DNA of 64,000 bases from Toxonevra muliebris (taxonomy: Eukaryota > Arthropoda > Insecta > Diptera > Pallopteridae). Both the position numbers and the translations under genes were made by a program. The notes beneath the pieces were generated by a model, which was given only the letters and a program-made list of their open reading frames with translations, was not told where the DNA came from and ran no database searches. Positions 11,860-22,986 of this stretch are shown here, piece by piece. Position 1 is the first letter of the stretch. Each line of letters starts with the position of its first letter. The stretch is from positions 99,819,340 to 99,883,339 of the forward strand of contig OY829326.1 of the NCBI GenBank assembly GCA_963691655.1, given 5' to 3'.

Positions 11860-12180
11860 GACCAATCACTGTGCGCCCTAACTCTTTGTTTGCTAAAACA
11901 AGATATTTCGTCTCGTCCTTGTTCAACACTAGACTCACTCGCAGAGATTCTCTTTCCTCTTTGAGGATGCTGCATTTAGTGCTCGCACGTTGGGGTCAGC
12001 AAAATCATTATCACTAGCGAAAGCCAGCAGCATGATATTCTGGTAGAAGATAGTGTCAGAGACGTCGATATTAGCAGCTCGAAACATTTTATCCAGCACA
12101 AGGTTGAAGAAATGCCAAGTTTGTCTGAAACTTTTGCAGATCTCATAGCTGTGAGTCCGCCACTCATCAAATCTTTACAA
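11860..12180 (-). pseudogene. Non-LTR reverse transcriptase remnant with FADD-box region
   Basis: The minus-strand frame reads FNLVLDKMFRAANID and then NIMLLAFASDNDFADPN, corresponding to the palm region around the catalytic (F/Y)ADD box. The box itself is altered (A-S-D-N-D). After a stop the frame continues with LVLNKDETKY-like residues. It belongs with the two remnants to its left in the same orientation. Stops and the damaged active site show it is dead. Confidence 0.65.
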
Positions 12181-12202
12181 GTGATTGGAATACTCCAAAG
12201 CC

Positions 12203-12726
12203 ACGGCCGTATTTAGAAGGGGAAAGAGATAATGATGAAAATAGAGATACATGCGCTATTCTCAAAAATTATTTGTAATATTATTAACAACACTGCAAAG
12301 TTAAGTCTTGATAATAATACCAAATTAAATTTAAAAAATTTCAATGGAAAACTCGTAACCTTCTGTTTCAAATCTAATGCATCGCGTCACCTGGTGCCAG
12401 ATCTTAAACAACATTATCAAAAGATTTGGCACTTTATTTCGTTTTAAATAAGTATAAAATTACAATGGATCGGCAATTCTTTCTGACACAAACAACCGAT
12501 GTTTTTCCACACATGAATCGTGTTACTCAGAATAAGCCTGCAGTCTTTCAAAAATAAATATGTAGTTTTAATGCTTCCACAACAATCAGGCTTCAATATA
12601 TACAGACATTAGCAGGGTAAGAAATAGAATCCATTCATAAAAATTAATTATGTATATTTCCTTCCCGGTTACAAAATTCCCCCCCTCTCCGCCCCTTTCA
12701 AAAAAAAAAATATTTGCTACGGCCTT
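12203..12726. mobile_element. MITE with GGCCGTA ends and G/C-run subterminal blocks, copy A
   Basis: The left end reads ggccgtatttagaagggg; the right end reads ccccccctctccgcccc and then atttgctacggcc. Read inward, both begin GGCCGTA followed by a G-rich block. The same arrangement is seen at 16326-17258. The interior is AT-rich and non-coding. No convincing target duplication could be read, so the superfamily is open. Confidence 0.5.
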
Positions 12727-14580
12727 GCATAGTCTTCAAAGCTGATTATAGTTAGTAAAGTTTATTGAAAATTAGCTTTATTCCTATTATTATTTATAAT
12801 CATTATAATGATTACTTATTTTAAAATAGTTCACTCACATTCATAATTTTCAAACAATAAACTATAACTATTAATTAATTAAATGCACTAACAAACTATA
12901 AAATATAACTTTTGATATTTTCGCTTTTAATGTAGAAATTAAATTATAGCTTAATTGCATTGATTTTGCAATATTTAATTACGACTAACAACTACAAATA
13001 AATGATTAACAAACAACAAAGTTCAAATAATTTTCGCAACAAAATGATAAAAAAAAAAATTTAGCTCTTCATCGCTGTTACAATCAAATGGATTATCAAT
13101 TTTTCCCTCTTTATCTTTTTGTTTTACTTCCTTTACTTTTCTTTGCATAACTTTTTCAAAAAAAGAAAAAAAAAATGGAAACGAAAGCAAACATGAAATA
13201 AAACGATGAAAATCAGCAGAAGAAGAGTAATGAAACAAGATGATTATGATGATGATAATCACATACAAACATATCAAATGATAAAACGTTGTTGATGAAG
13301 ATGATTAGCATAAAAACAAACAAAAATAACAAATCACAAACAGCATTAGCGCAAGCGAGCAGTCAGCAGTGGCAGTAGTGGAAGCAGCGAAAGCGCAAGC
13401 AGAATTCACATTTTCATCAGATTTTCATCTTCATATGGTCAATCGCTTCCGAAAGCAAATAACTTTCACTTACTTACATACAAACAAAATTTGAATGGCG
13501 CATTTGGATTCGATATTCGTTGTAAAATTCAAGTGGAGAAAACTTTTTAATTACTATGTCGATAGTCACTTTCAGTTTTTTAATTCGTTTTTTACTTTTT
13601 CTCCCTGGTTTTTTTTTTTTTTGTTCCTTTCTTTTGATTCACTTTCATATTTATACACGAGTAAGTAGTTTTTGTGTTGTTGTTTTTTAATACACTACAA
13701 AAATTGCATTGAGTGCTGTAGGTGTATGAGTGTATTTTATTGAGAAAGTAGGTGTGGGATTTGAGATATTGGTTAAATTTTATAAGACTGAATTGACCAG
13801 CTGTATATGTTCCATGTGTTTTAATAAACGAGTATCTTAAAATGTGGTGATTATAAATTCCTGAAGCTAAACTCTTTAAAAATATTTAAAATTAATAATA
13901 ATATTTCTAGAAATTTATCTCCCCATTTAACATTAGAAAGCTAATATAATTTTATATATGTTAAAGCTAATGTTTGTCTAAGTCTATTTTTTAGCAGTGC
14001 TTACAGAAAAGGTAAATAAGATAGGGTATTGAAATCAATTCATTTCAATACCCTGATGCTATGGAAATCAGCGAAAAATGTTAAATAGTACGCAGTATAC
14101 GTCGATTAGATGAACATGAGCCATTTAGGGTTAAGGAAGGCTTCGGGAGCGTGCCGGGAGAAGTCGATATCAAGTGGGAAGTTTCCTTATATCTATTAAT
14201 ACCTTCTCCAAATCATTCTTTCTAAATTCTCTTTTAGAACTATTGGCATCTTAATGCCATTCACTTTGTATAAAGGATAGGTTTGGTTTTTATCAGATTT
14301 GATTTGCTTTGAGCTAAAACTTTTGGTATATGAGTTTTACAAAGTGTACCGAACTTTCATACCTTTTTATTCATTGAACAAAATTCAACAAAAAAAAAGA
14401 TCAAGAAAATTTGAGTTTATATTTGAGGAGGTGTCCTGACATAACCCCCACAGCCCTTGGAATGGCTATACTTCCCCTATAAAAACAAAAGGGAAAAATA
14501 TGCTCATATAGTAAATAGGAATAGTATGGAAATAAGCGCCTCAACCGCAATATTTTTACAAAAATAAACAAAGATATTGA
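12727..14580. other. AT-rich stretch, no recognised genes
   Basis: The stretch contains poly-A/T runs, a mixed GA/CA-rich block near 13310-13400 (gcagcag, agtggaagcagcgaaagcg) and a perfect small hairpin at 14023-14054. Frames on both strands are short and low in complexity. Confidence 0.5.
14023..14054. repeat. Perfect 13-bp inverted repeat
   Basis: agggtattgaaat is followed by a 6-nt loop and then atttcaataccct, an exact reverse complement. It may be a fossil of a palindromic element or a small RNA hairpin. It is not followed by a T-run and does not look like a terminator. Confidence 0.6.
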
Positions 14581-14585
14581 TTTTA

Positions 14586-14730
14586 GTTTAATTGAAATGT
14601 AACATTGAAACAAGCGTCACGGGTGAAAGCATCGTGCGATTTTTTTTTTTTTAAATATTTTAATTTTTTCTTTATTTTTGTAAGAAATTTTCACCTGCGG
14701 CGCTTGTTTCAATGTTGCATTTCAATTTAA
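14586..14730. repeat. Hairpin with arms of about 42 bp
   Basis: The left arm contains acattgaaacaagcg and gggtgaaa; the right arm contains tttcacc and cgcttgtttcaatgt. The arms match over about 42 bp with few differences and enclose about 60 bp of T-rich loop. The structure is consistent with a small palindromic MITE or a hairpin-RNA precursor. Confidence 0.65.
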
Positions 14731-14859
14731 GTAAATAATACGGAGGTTAAGAATAAACAGCAATTTGCTACTTGCTGAATCCGAAAAATAACTTTTTAAA
14801 TTCAGATATACCAAAAATAGTTATGAGTAAAATTTTCCGGTTTCAGTTGATGTGGTTTT

Positions 14860-15480
14860 TACCACGTTTATATCAACTCGCTTTCAATGGTGTCTCTCTG
14901 TCTGTCTGTGTCAGTCTGTTCGGTACAAATTTTGCAATCGATTTTAAACTAACTTCCCGATGAGCTAGAGACTTGAAATTTTAAATATAGTTCAGAACTG
15001 GAAGACAATGCAATATGAAGTATCTAAAATGTATATAAATATAATAATATTTAAAATATTAGCATCGGAAGTTTTTCCATTTTTTCATAGATCAAAGCAT
15101 TGAATTCATCGTTGTTAAAATCTTTAGCGGGAGTAGAATATATGTATATGTATATACATACACAAATTCAAAGACAAATGAGAGAGAGAACAAAACCAAA
15201 CAATAACAAAATTTTCTTTTCGTTTTGTTCCGCTTACAAAGAGCATAGATTGTAAAGAGATCGCAATTTGCTCTTGCTGGAATCGAAACAAAAAATCGTA
15301 GAAACAGCAGCGAGGTGCAATACCGATGGTGTGACAGCGACGGTTGCCAACACATCCAACAGATAAAAATGTATGAATGGGTGAGTTTGACGTGTTTGAT
15401 AAAATAAATATTTAACATTTCTTTTAGCAAATAACTTTCAACATTTACAGTATTTATATATTCTTTATATACAAATATGT
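14860..15480 (-). repeat. Family R repeat, copy 2 (inverted)
   Basis: This is the reverse complement of 8680-9304 at high identity. It starts taccacgtttatatcaac, carries the (GTCT)n run, and ends near acaaatatgt, where the similarity to copy 1 stops just outside copy 1's palindrome. A minus-strand frame of 112 codons (15092-15430) falls in the conserved part, but the equivalent region of copy 1 does not keep it, so I do not call it a gene. Confidence 0.65.
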
Positions 15481-16184
15481 AAACGTTTTGTTTGGATTTT
15501 ATGAATTTTATATAAGTACTTTTAAATTTTTTTCTACTGATTTCATCAAATCAAAATGCGAAGAAATATTATCACTATTTTCAACATTTTACCTAAATAT
15601 ATGTATGTAAATAAGTATATTTAGCTAAAATGTTAGAACTTTTCATATTTTATATTTTAAAATATAAATAAATTATTCTTCTTGTGCATTTTTACATCCA
15701 TAACAACAAATCTTCTTCTTACTATGTATTTGCAAATGTCTTTATTTCATTTCTGTTTCAAAATGTAGAATCACAACGAGGTGCAATGTAAAATCAGTAT
15801 TTATTGAGTACCCATTTATGTGAGAAGATATAATTTGAATTCTGTTATATTTAATGAATAGGACTATTCGTAATCTGGGGAAAATGATCTTGCACGAGTC
15901 CAATAATTAATTGTTACATTGCTTAGATAATTGGTTTTGATTCAATGTGTCAACAATTTCAAATTCCAATTGAGTTCAAGTGACTTCAAAACCACAATTG
16001 ACTTCAAGTCACTCCAATTTAGTGCAAATTGTCGGTTATTAACCATGACTTCAAGGTATTGCAATTAAATTGAATGCATTCTTCTACAGCTCTAGTCTTT
16101 ACTTAAAATCGATTGTAAAATTTCACACACACAAGACTAAAAAGTAAAAAATAATAATTTAAATAAAAAATATTTTTAATATAC

Positions 16185-16325
16185 CACGTTTTTAAAATGG
16201 GCTAAAAAGTATAAAATAATTTCTCCTAACCCCATACAGATTCACAACCACGTGTAGATTCCTTATCCCATACAGATTGTCTTGAAAATTTATAACTGTG
16301 AATTTTAGTAGGACGAAACGAATAA
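16185..16325 (+). repeat. Family R fragment
   Basis: It matches 8381-8510, including taccacg, aaagtataaaataatttctc and the paired ccatacag words. It is truncated after aggacgaaacgaata, where the MITE at 16326 begins. Confidence 0.6.
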
Positions 16326-17258
16326 CACCTAGCCGTATTTAGGGGGGAGGTTTTGGGGGTTCTGACCTCCTGCCTCCTCCACCCCCCACCCCCCGAAATG
16401 TGAAAACTTTTTGTTAATTTTTGATATGGATTGCCAGTGGAAGGAAAAAAAAGTCAAAATAAAATCTATTGAACGATTTTTAAATATTTTTTATTTCAAT
16501 CGGTTTCTTTCTAAAAAGTCAAATATAAAAAAAAAAATTTAAAAAATAAATTTGAATTGAAATCGTATGAAGTTTGTAGGACGTCATTGCCAAAAACGGT
16601 ATTTTCAGGGGTTTTAGCCCCATTTTTTTTTAAACGTAACGTGATGGGAAGTTTTGACCTCAGTGTTATTGAATTGGATTCAAAGTTCTTAATGTTAAAA
16701 TATAATTAATCCTTTAACCTATTATTGCCCAGAGCACCCCAACTCGGAAGATCTCTTTCAATGCTGTGACTACACGAATTTAGGGAATATATGCCAACCT
16801 CATCCGGGCTCCTCATCATTGACAATGGCTCAAATTCCCACTGATAATCATTTGAAAAAAAATTAGTCTCTGACTATTTTTGATCATTTTTTGGAGGTTG
16901 GGTACATTATCAGTACTGGCAAGTTAATGAGTTATTCAAATTATGTCTTTCACGGCAAAAAATGTAATGGAATCTACATTGAATTATATTTATTTGAAAA
17001 AATTTAAATTGATTATTCTGTGATTTTTTTGTCATTTTCGGCCATTTTTTTTAGATTAAGATTAAGAAAACTTGGAAACAAACATTTTTCCTAAAGCTTT
17101 AAGACATTTATCCATTTTTCTCCCTAGCCTGATACGGTCCATCAAATGCATTATCGTATTTAATTTATTGTATTTAAACATCAGTTTCGTAAAAATTTTA
17201 TATGAATATTTTCTTCGAATGAAACCCCTCCCCCCGAAAAAAAATCCTGGCTACGTGT
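16326..17258. mobile_element. MITE with (G)CCGTA/GCTACG ends and G/C-run blocks, copy B
   Basis: The left end is cacctagccgtatttagggg; the right end reads cccctccccccg and then tcctggctacgtg. Read inward, both ends start CAC(C/G)TAGCC and lead into a G-run block, as in copy A at 12203. The left subterminal G-rich block (aggggggaggttttggggg) could form a G-quadruplex. Short frames inside are not recognisable. Confidence 0.5.
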
Positions 17259-17608
17259 ATGACTTTATAGCACCCCTCTAGTTGAACACAGAATGCCCAT
17301 ATGGACTTAATAATCGCGTTGTATAATATACCTGTTTAGAAGCCATATTGATTTGAGGTTTTTTAGTTTCAATACACTTTTTGTGAGTACACAATCGAGA
17401 TGAACACTAACATGTCAAAGCACTGGGAAATTGTTTTTCCATTTATGAATGAGGGGGAATAAGTGTCTTTTCTTAGAGTAACTGAGATATGTGTGCAATT
17501 GGTCGTTGAGACAGCTATTTTTCCAAGAAGCTAGATGATCCTGAAGACATTCTTAGGACAGTATGTGATTGTAAGGAGTTGAGAGAATCACAGTGTCATT
17601 GGCACAGG

Positions 17609-18409
17609 TAGTGTTGATCGATACCCACATAGTATCGATACTTTTACTCATTACTTGTATCGAAAAAAAGTATCGATGCCACCGAAAATATCGGAAAAAG
17701 TATCGAATATGTACTTGTATCGAATACTCCTTTAAAGAGACAAATTACACTTTTTTTTTGTTTGTGGCTCTGGCCAGAACGGCAAATTGTGATACCAGAT
17801 GGTTGAACCTACAGTTTACACTACTCAACACGAGTTTTTCTCCAATACATCATGGCTTTGAGATATTTCCACTGGAAACATCTGAATCATATAGAAATGA
17901 CGTTAACTTTAGTATATGATATTTATTATGTTTAGGTGGAAATCGCTAGAAAATTTATAATAGAAGGAAAACTAATCAACAGATTCTGGCTTGTTAAAAA
18001 TATTTTATTTTAATGAAAAGGTTTGAGGAAACATTATGTTCTCCATGCATGGCAGGTAATATCTTCTAGAACTTCAATACTGTACTGCAATATTTTCATA
18101 CATTGGAATATTGCGATATGAATTGAAATATTTTGAATATGCATATTGAATAATTCTGCAGTAGTATTTTGAAATATACTATTAATTGCTGTAAAATATT
18201 GTAACACGACTCACAATCTTAAATATTGTATAGCAATATTTCAGTTTTATAAACCAATGTTTTCCAAAAGTATCGAGTATCCGATACTGACCCTTTTTTG
18301 TCGATACCAAGCAAAATACTTATGGCATTGCATCGAGTAAAAAAATTACTTGAATCGAATGAAAAGTATCGAGTATTTACTTGTATTTACTTGTATCAAA
18401 TCATCACTA
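17609..18409. mobile_element. hAT-superfamily MITE with perfect 8-bp target duplication
   Basis: ggcacagg flanks both sides (17601-17608 and 18410-18417). The ends are TAGTGTTGAT and, read inward from the right, TAGTGATGAT. Copies of TATCGA crowd both subterminal regions, as expected for transposase-binding repeats in hAT elements. The 801-bp interior is non-coding apart from a short chance frame. Confidence 0.85.
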
Positions 18410-18417
18410 GGCACAGG

Positions 18418-21400
18418 TTGACATAGTACTGTGACTACTAGTCAGCATATCGGAAGTGAACGTAGTGTAGAGCCAAAGACCTAAATTGCAGTGTGAATTG
18501 AAACGTCCTTTCAAAAATAGAAACCAAATTATTTACGTGTCCTTGCAGTACGCATGTTACGTATTCAATAGTCTGAAATGGTTAATATTATACGAAATAA
18601 TGTAATTGCACTAACATTAAAAGCTTTATTTATTTATTTGAGCGACACAACGCTATTCCAGAGGCTTTAACTGAAACCTGAACCTAAAATGCATAAAATG
18701 AAATGAAAACGAATAATGTTTTCATTGGAATAGATAAAGCTCATCTTCATTTTTCACTTGGACTGCATGCTTCTGTTTTTCAGACATCAAGGCAATGACT
18801 ATGTTACTGATGGCGAGGAAAAGTATTGTCTGTGCCGGTTACGCTGCGATTAGCCTTTACTTACTCATTTAATTACGTCTAGTTATGGCTATAGCATGAG
18901 TTCTTCGATGTCCAAGAATTTCAGAGAATAAATCCGCTGACTCCCCTGAAAAGTTTTAGAAACTGGTTTCTGATACCTACCGTCTACAGCCATTAAAACC
19001 ACCATTAACGACGCATCGAGGAAACAGAAAAGATTGTAGTAGAGTGGGATTATCTACTTGTCACTTTTTTAGGGTAAACATTTAATTATGATTGGTGTAA
19101 GGAATAGTGATTTCTGTGTGAAAGAAGAGAAGATTAGGTCGAAGAACGAAGAATGTAAAAACGCAGCTGCTCACTTTCTTGGTATATCCTCTGCTTTCTG
19201 TCAAAACAAAGTTAATATATTTGGCAATAGAGCGTTGAAAGTCGAACAACTTCAGGAAAAATGCTGAGTGCTGCATTCTGGCATGTTTCTTATGCTATTC
19301 CAACGAAATAACAAAAACTTCTTGATTCTCCGGCTCTGGGGATTAACTTGATCGGCTCACAAATCGTTTTCAACAGTGATTAGTCAAATAGGCCTTGATC
19401 AACCCTTTACCGCTAATGGCATAAGTGCTTATTGCCTTTTTTACATGTTTTAACTCGATGAATATTCTTTAGGTTTCTGTTTAATAGGTGGCACGCTTGT
19501 AAACATTGTAGAGTACCTTCACTTCAATTATGCCGAAGACAAACCCTTACTTTCTTTACATATTTACTTTTCTTCTTTATCTAGCAGAATCAAAAATATT
19601 TTGCATATTTGTTTTTGATATTTATATAAAGTTTTCAATTCTTTTTTTTTTTTGTTGTTTGTTTGTTTTTTCCAAACTGCTGATTGCAGAAGGATCCTCT
19701 ATTGAAAAATGAAGAAGTACAGCAGCAGCAGCAGCAAAAGCAAAAAAAAAAGGAAGCGTAAAAAGAAAATTGTTCATCATATTCACTTTGTTGTTTGAGC
19801 GGTATAATGATGCAAATAGTATTGAAAGGTTTATTTCAAAAAAGCAAAAGCGAAAAAAGAAATGAAAAATTTTTTTTTTAACTTTTATGCTGGTATTTAC
19901 ACACAAGGATTAATATAAAGTACAAAAGTGGTATCAAGGATTTACAATTTTACTCTTCACAAACGAAAATACAAAGAAGAAGAAGTAAGTACAAGAAGTG
20001 AAAAAGCGGGAAGGAAAAAATATTTCAACTAATGATTTGCAAAAGAGCTTAAAAGCAAAAAGTTTATTTTTTGTTTATGCTTAATCAAATGTAGCGTTGT
20101 TTTTTTTTTCAATAACTTCAATAACTACCATAGTAGTAACTTTTTATGTAAAGCAAGGAAAGATTTAATTTAAAAATTTAATTTGGATTTTTCCCGCTTT
20201 ATGCTCACATACAATGGAAGCTTATTATGGCCGGAAGACGTGAAGTGAATAATGAAACTAAGAAAAGAAGCAAATATGAAATATTGAAAATTACTGAGCA
20301 TAAATTGTTAAAACTAATCGACGTAAACTAAAACTATGACTTTCTAAGGTATGTAAATTAGATAGTTAGGTATGAGGCACGAGACATCACAGTTGCTGCC
20401 TAAAACTTAATACATACATATATATAATTAATTAGTTTAATGGCATTCTGAATAACAATCTTGAAATCTTTACTGAACAGCCACTATTAAAATGAATTTT
20501 CCTTTTTTCTTTTAAAATTAATTTGGCTCACTGTTGTATACAAGTATATGGATAATTAATAAATAATAAATGTACATACAGATATGTATACAAAAATTTC
20601 AATTAATCTTAAAAAATTTCTCTTCTTATTATCGTTTGTGTATCTGTTTCTGCTACTGTGACGGTGCAATTTGCTTTTGCAATTATTTTTGATTCATTTA
20701 TTACTCAATTTCGTGTAAAAAAGATGTACGTACTCTTGAAAAATCATTACATTTTAATTCTTTCAACAGAAAAAAAACGCAAATAATTTAATGTGAATTA
20801 AACAACAACAAAGTAAAAGTTATAACAAGCAAGCAAGAGATGCCTTTCTCTCTCTCTCTCTCTTCATTATCCTTACACAAACACACACTCACATGTAAAT
20901 TGCATACATTATCATTCTCTCATACTTCCGTTTCATATTCAGCATAATATTTTTTCAAGTGTTTGTTTAACTGCAGTAATTAGCAGTGCTTACTTATACC
21001 ACACACATACACTCCAATACCTACGTAAAACACTCATACACGTGCACACATACATACACACACACACACAGACAAATGCAAACACTTGTACACGCAACAA
21101 TTCAACTTTTCCTTCAACTTGTTAGCAGCGGTTTTTTATCGTTTTAAAAGATTTTTATTTTTTGGATTTTATGTGCGCTTTCGTGTTTTGTTTTATTTGA
21201 GTTTTAATTCCTTTCTCTTTTTTTTTCTTGTTTGTTTTTTTTTATTTTTTAATTTTGTTTTTGATGAGGCGCATTTAATATGCAAATCGGCACGTTTGCT
21301 TTGTAACTATTTGCATAAAATTTTACAGAAAGGGTTTACATATACATAAAAGGAAGAGTGAGCCAAAGTGGTATACATACATATGTACGTTCATAATGAT

Positions 21401-21631
21401 AGAATGAGGTTATTGGTCACGTATAAGATATACATACTTTATGCATACATGCAAATGTAATCTGTATCATAATCATATTACTTTCAATTGAATTACTTTT
21501 TATTTACATTAAATTTATATAAAATAAAATTGTTTTTAAGGTGAAACTTATTTACGTTCGTTAGGTAAGTGTAAAAGCACTCAATCGACGTAGTTTTAAA
21601 AATATTAAATATAATTTGCATACAATTACAC
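18418..21631. other. Stretch without recognised genes; simple repeats
   Basis: The region contains a CAG run near 19722, (CT)n near 20850, CA-rich runs near 20880-21070, and poly-T tracts. Frames are short and rich in Phe, Lys or Leu because of base composition. The part from 18640 to 19330 is more complex in sequence, but I could not match it to a protein. Confidence 0.5.
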
Positions 21632-21711
21632 CAAAGAGCATAGCCGGGTTTCCATGTCAGAAATGTCCCCAAACCAAATCAAGTTTCGCATAGACCCTTT
21701 TGAAGCACTTA

Positions 21712-22986
21712 CAGGGTGACAATTGTAAAGTGACGCAAGTTTAATACTCTGCAGCAAGCTTTGACATTTACCGTTACTTTAATTTAAAAAGCAAATTCAT
21801 TCATCATTGGCTTTGCTTTTAATTTCATTTGAATTTTTGTTATTACATTTTGAAATTTCCATAAAAATGGACAAGGTGAAATTATGAAATTTCATTTGGC
21901 AAATTATAGTAGCCGTCAAATTGCAAAGGCCTTAAATTTGTCAAGTCGTACGGTAGACCGAGCTATTATTCGATATAATGAAACTGGGGGTTTTGGAGAT
22001 AGAGACCGGGGAAAATTTTCAACAGTTGCCACTACTGGTTTAACAGAAAAAATTCGTAAACGAATCAAGCGAAATCCAAGGCGCTCAATGAGAAAAATCG
22101 CTAGGGAAGTTGGAGTAAACCGTGAAACAGTGCGAATCATTGCAAAATCAAAGCTTAATCTTAAGCCGTACAAGCTCCGAAAAGCTCAAGATCTGACACA
22201 AAAAAAGAAAGATTTGCGACTGCAAAGATGCAAGGCGTTGCTACGCTCCTCCGTGTTAAAAAATGTTGAAAATATCTTGTTTACAGATGAAAAAATTTTC
22301 ACGGTTGAACAACATTTCAATGCGCAAAATGACCGAATGTGGCTAACATCATCATCGCAACAAAATAGGACTGTTGGCCGAGTTCAAAAGCCAGCTTCCG
22401 TTATGGTATGGGCTGGAGTTTCCGCTCATGCCAGAACTCCTCTAATATTCGTTGAAGAGGGTGTTAAAATTGACCAGGTTGTTTATCTGAGCATTTTAAA
22501 TGAACATGTTCTTCCCTGGGCCCAAGATACATTTGGAAATGAAAACTTGACTTTCCAGCAAGATTCTGCACCTTCCCCCATGGCAAAATTAACGCAAACA
22601 TGGATAAAAGACAATTTTTCTGGATTCATAACATCTCAAGAATGGCCACCATACTCCCCAGACTTGAATCCAATGGACTACTCTATTTGGAGTATTTTAG
22701 AGAGCAAGGCTTGTGCATCTCAACACCACAGTCTGGAGTCGCTGACAAATTCATTAGAGAAAGCCTGGACTGAAATTGATCAGGAAGTCCTGCGGCGAAC
22801 AGTCCTACGATTTCCGGATCGATTGAAAGCATGTGTGCAGGCTAAAGGAGGTTATATTGAATGAAGTGGGGTTCAAATGAATGCTTATATATTCACCAAT
22901 GTTAACATTTAATTGTACTTAATGGAAGTACGTCCTTTTGAAAATAACTGCTGAAATGTGTGCGTCACTTTACGATTGTCACCCTG
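21712..22986 (+). mobile_element. Tc1/mariner (DD37D) transposon, near full length
   Basis: TA flanks both sides (21710-21711 and 22987-22988). The terminal inverted repeats start CAGGGTGACAAT and continue GTAAAGTGACGCA; over 27 bp they differ at one position. The length of 1,275 bp is normal for the superfamily. One long transposase frame lies inside. It inserted into the left arm of the long-TIR element at 21632-24337. Confidence 0.92.
21884..22864 (+). CDS. Tc1/mariner-family transposase, DD37D type
   Basis: The 326-residue protein is a cut-and-paste DDE transposase acting on the terminal repeats around it. Residues 8-35 form a helix-turn-helix (SSRQIAKALNLSSRTVDRAI); a second one follows around 70-90 (SMRKIAREVGVNRETVRII). 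The catalytic residues are seen in FTDEKIF, in FQQDSAP and in SPDLNPMDYSIW. There are 37 residues between the second Asp and the Asp of NPMD, the spacing that defines the DD37D (maT-like) group. The ATG at 21884 is the first in this frame. An upstream ATG at 21867 is out of frame and soon stops (M-D-K-V-K-L), so the first few residues may have been lost by a 1-2 base indel. No internal stop is present. It may still be active or only recently silent. Confidence 0.9.
   Translation: MKFHLANYSSRQIAKALNLSSRTVDRAIIRYNETGGFGDRDRGKFSTVATTGLTEKIRKRIKRNPRRSMRKIAREVGVNRETVRIIAKSKLNLKPYKLRKAQDLTQKKKDLRLQRCKALLRSSVLKNVENILFTDEKIFTVEQHFNAQNDRMWLTSSSQQNRTVGRVQKPASVMVWAGVSAHARTPLIFVEEGVKIDQVVYLSILNEHVLPWAQDTFGNENLTFQQDSAPSPMAKLTQTWIKDNFSGFITSQEWPPYSPDLNPMDYSIWSILESKACASQHHSLESLTNSLEKAWTEIDQEVLRRTVLRFPDRLKACVQAKGGYIE

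Noticed and set aside
15092..15430. 112-codon minus-strand frame
   Set aside because: It lies in a family R repeat; the equivalent segment at 8795-9043 does not keep the frame, and its residues do not resemble a known protein.
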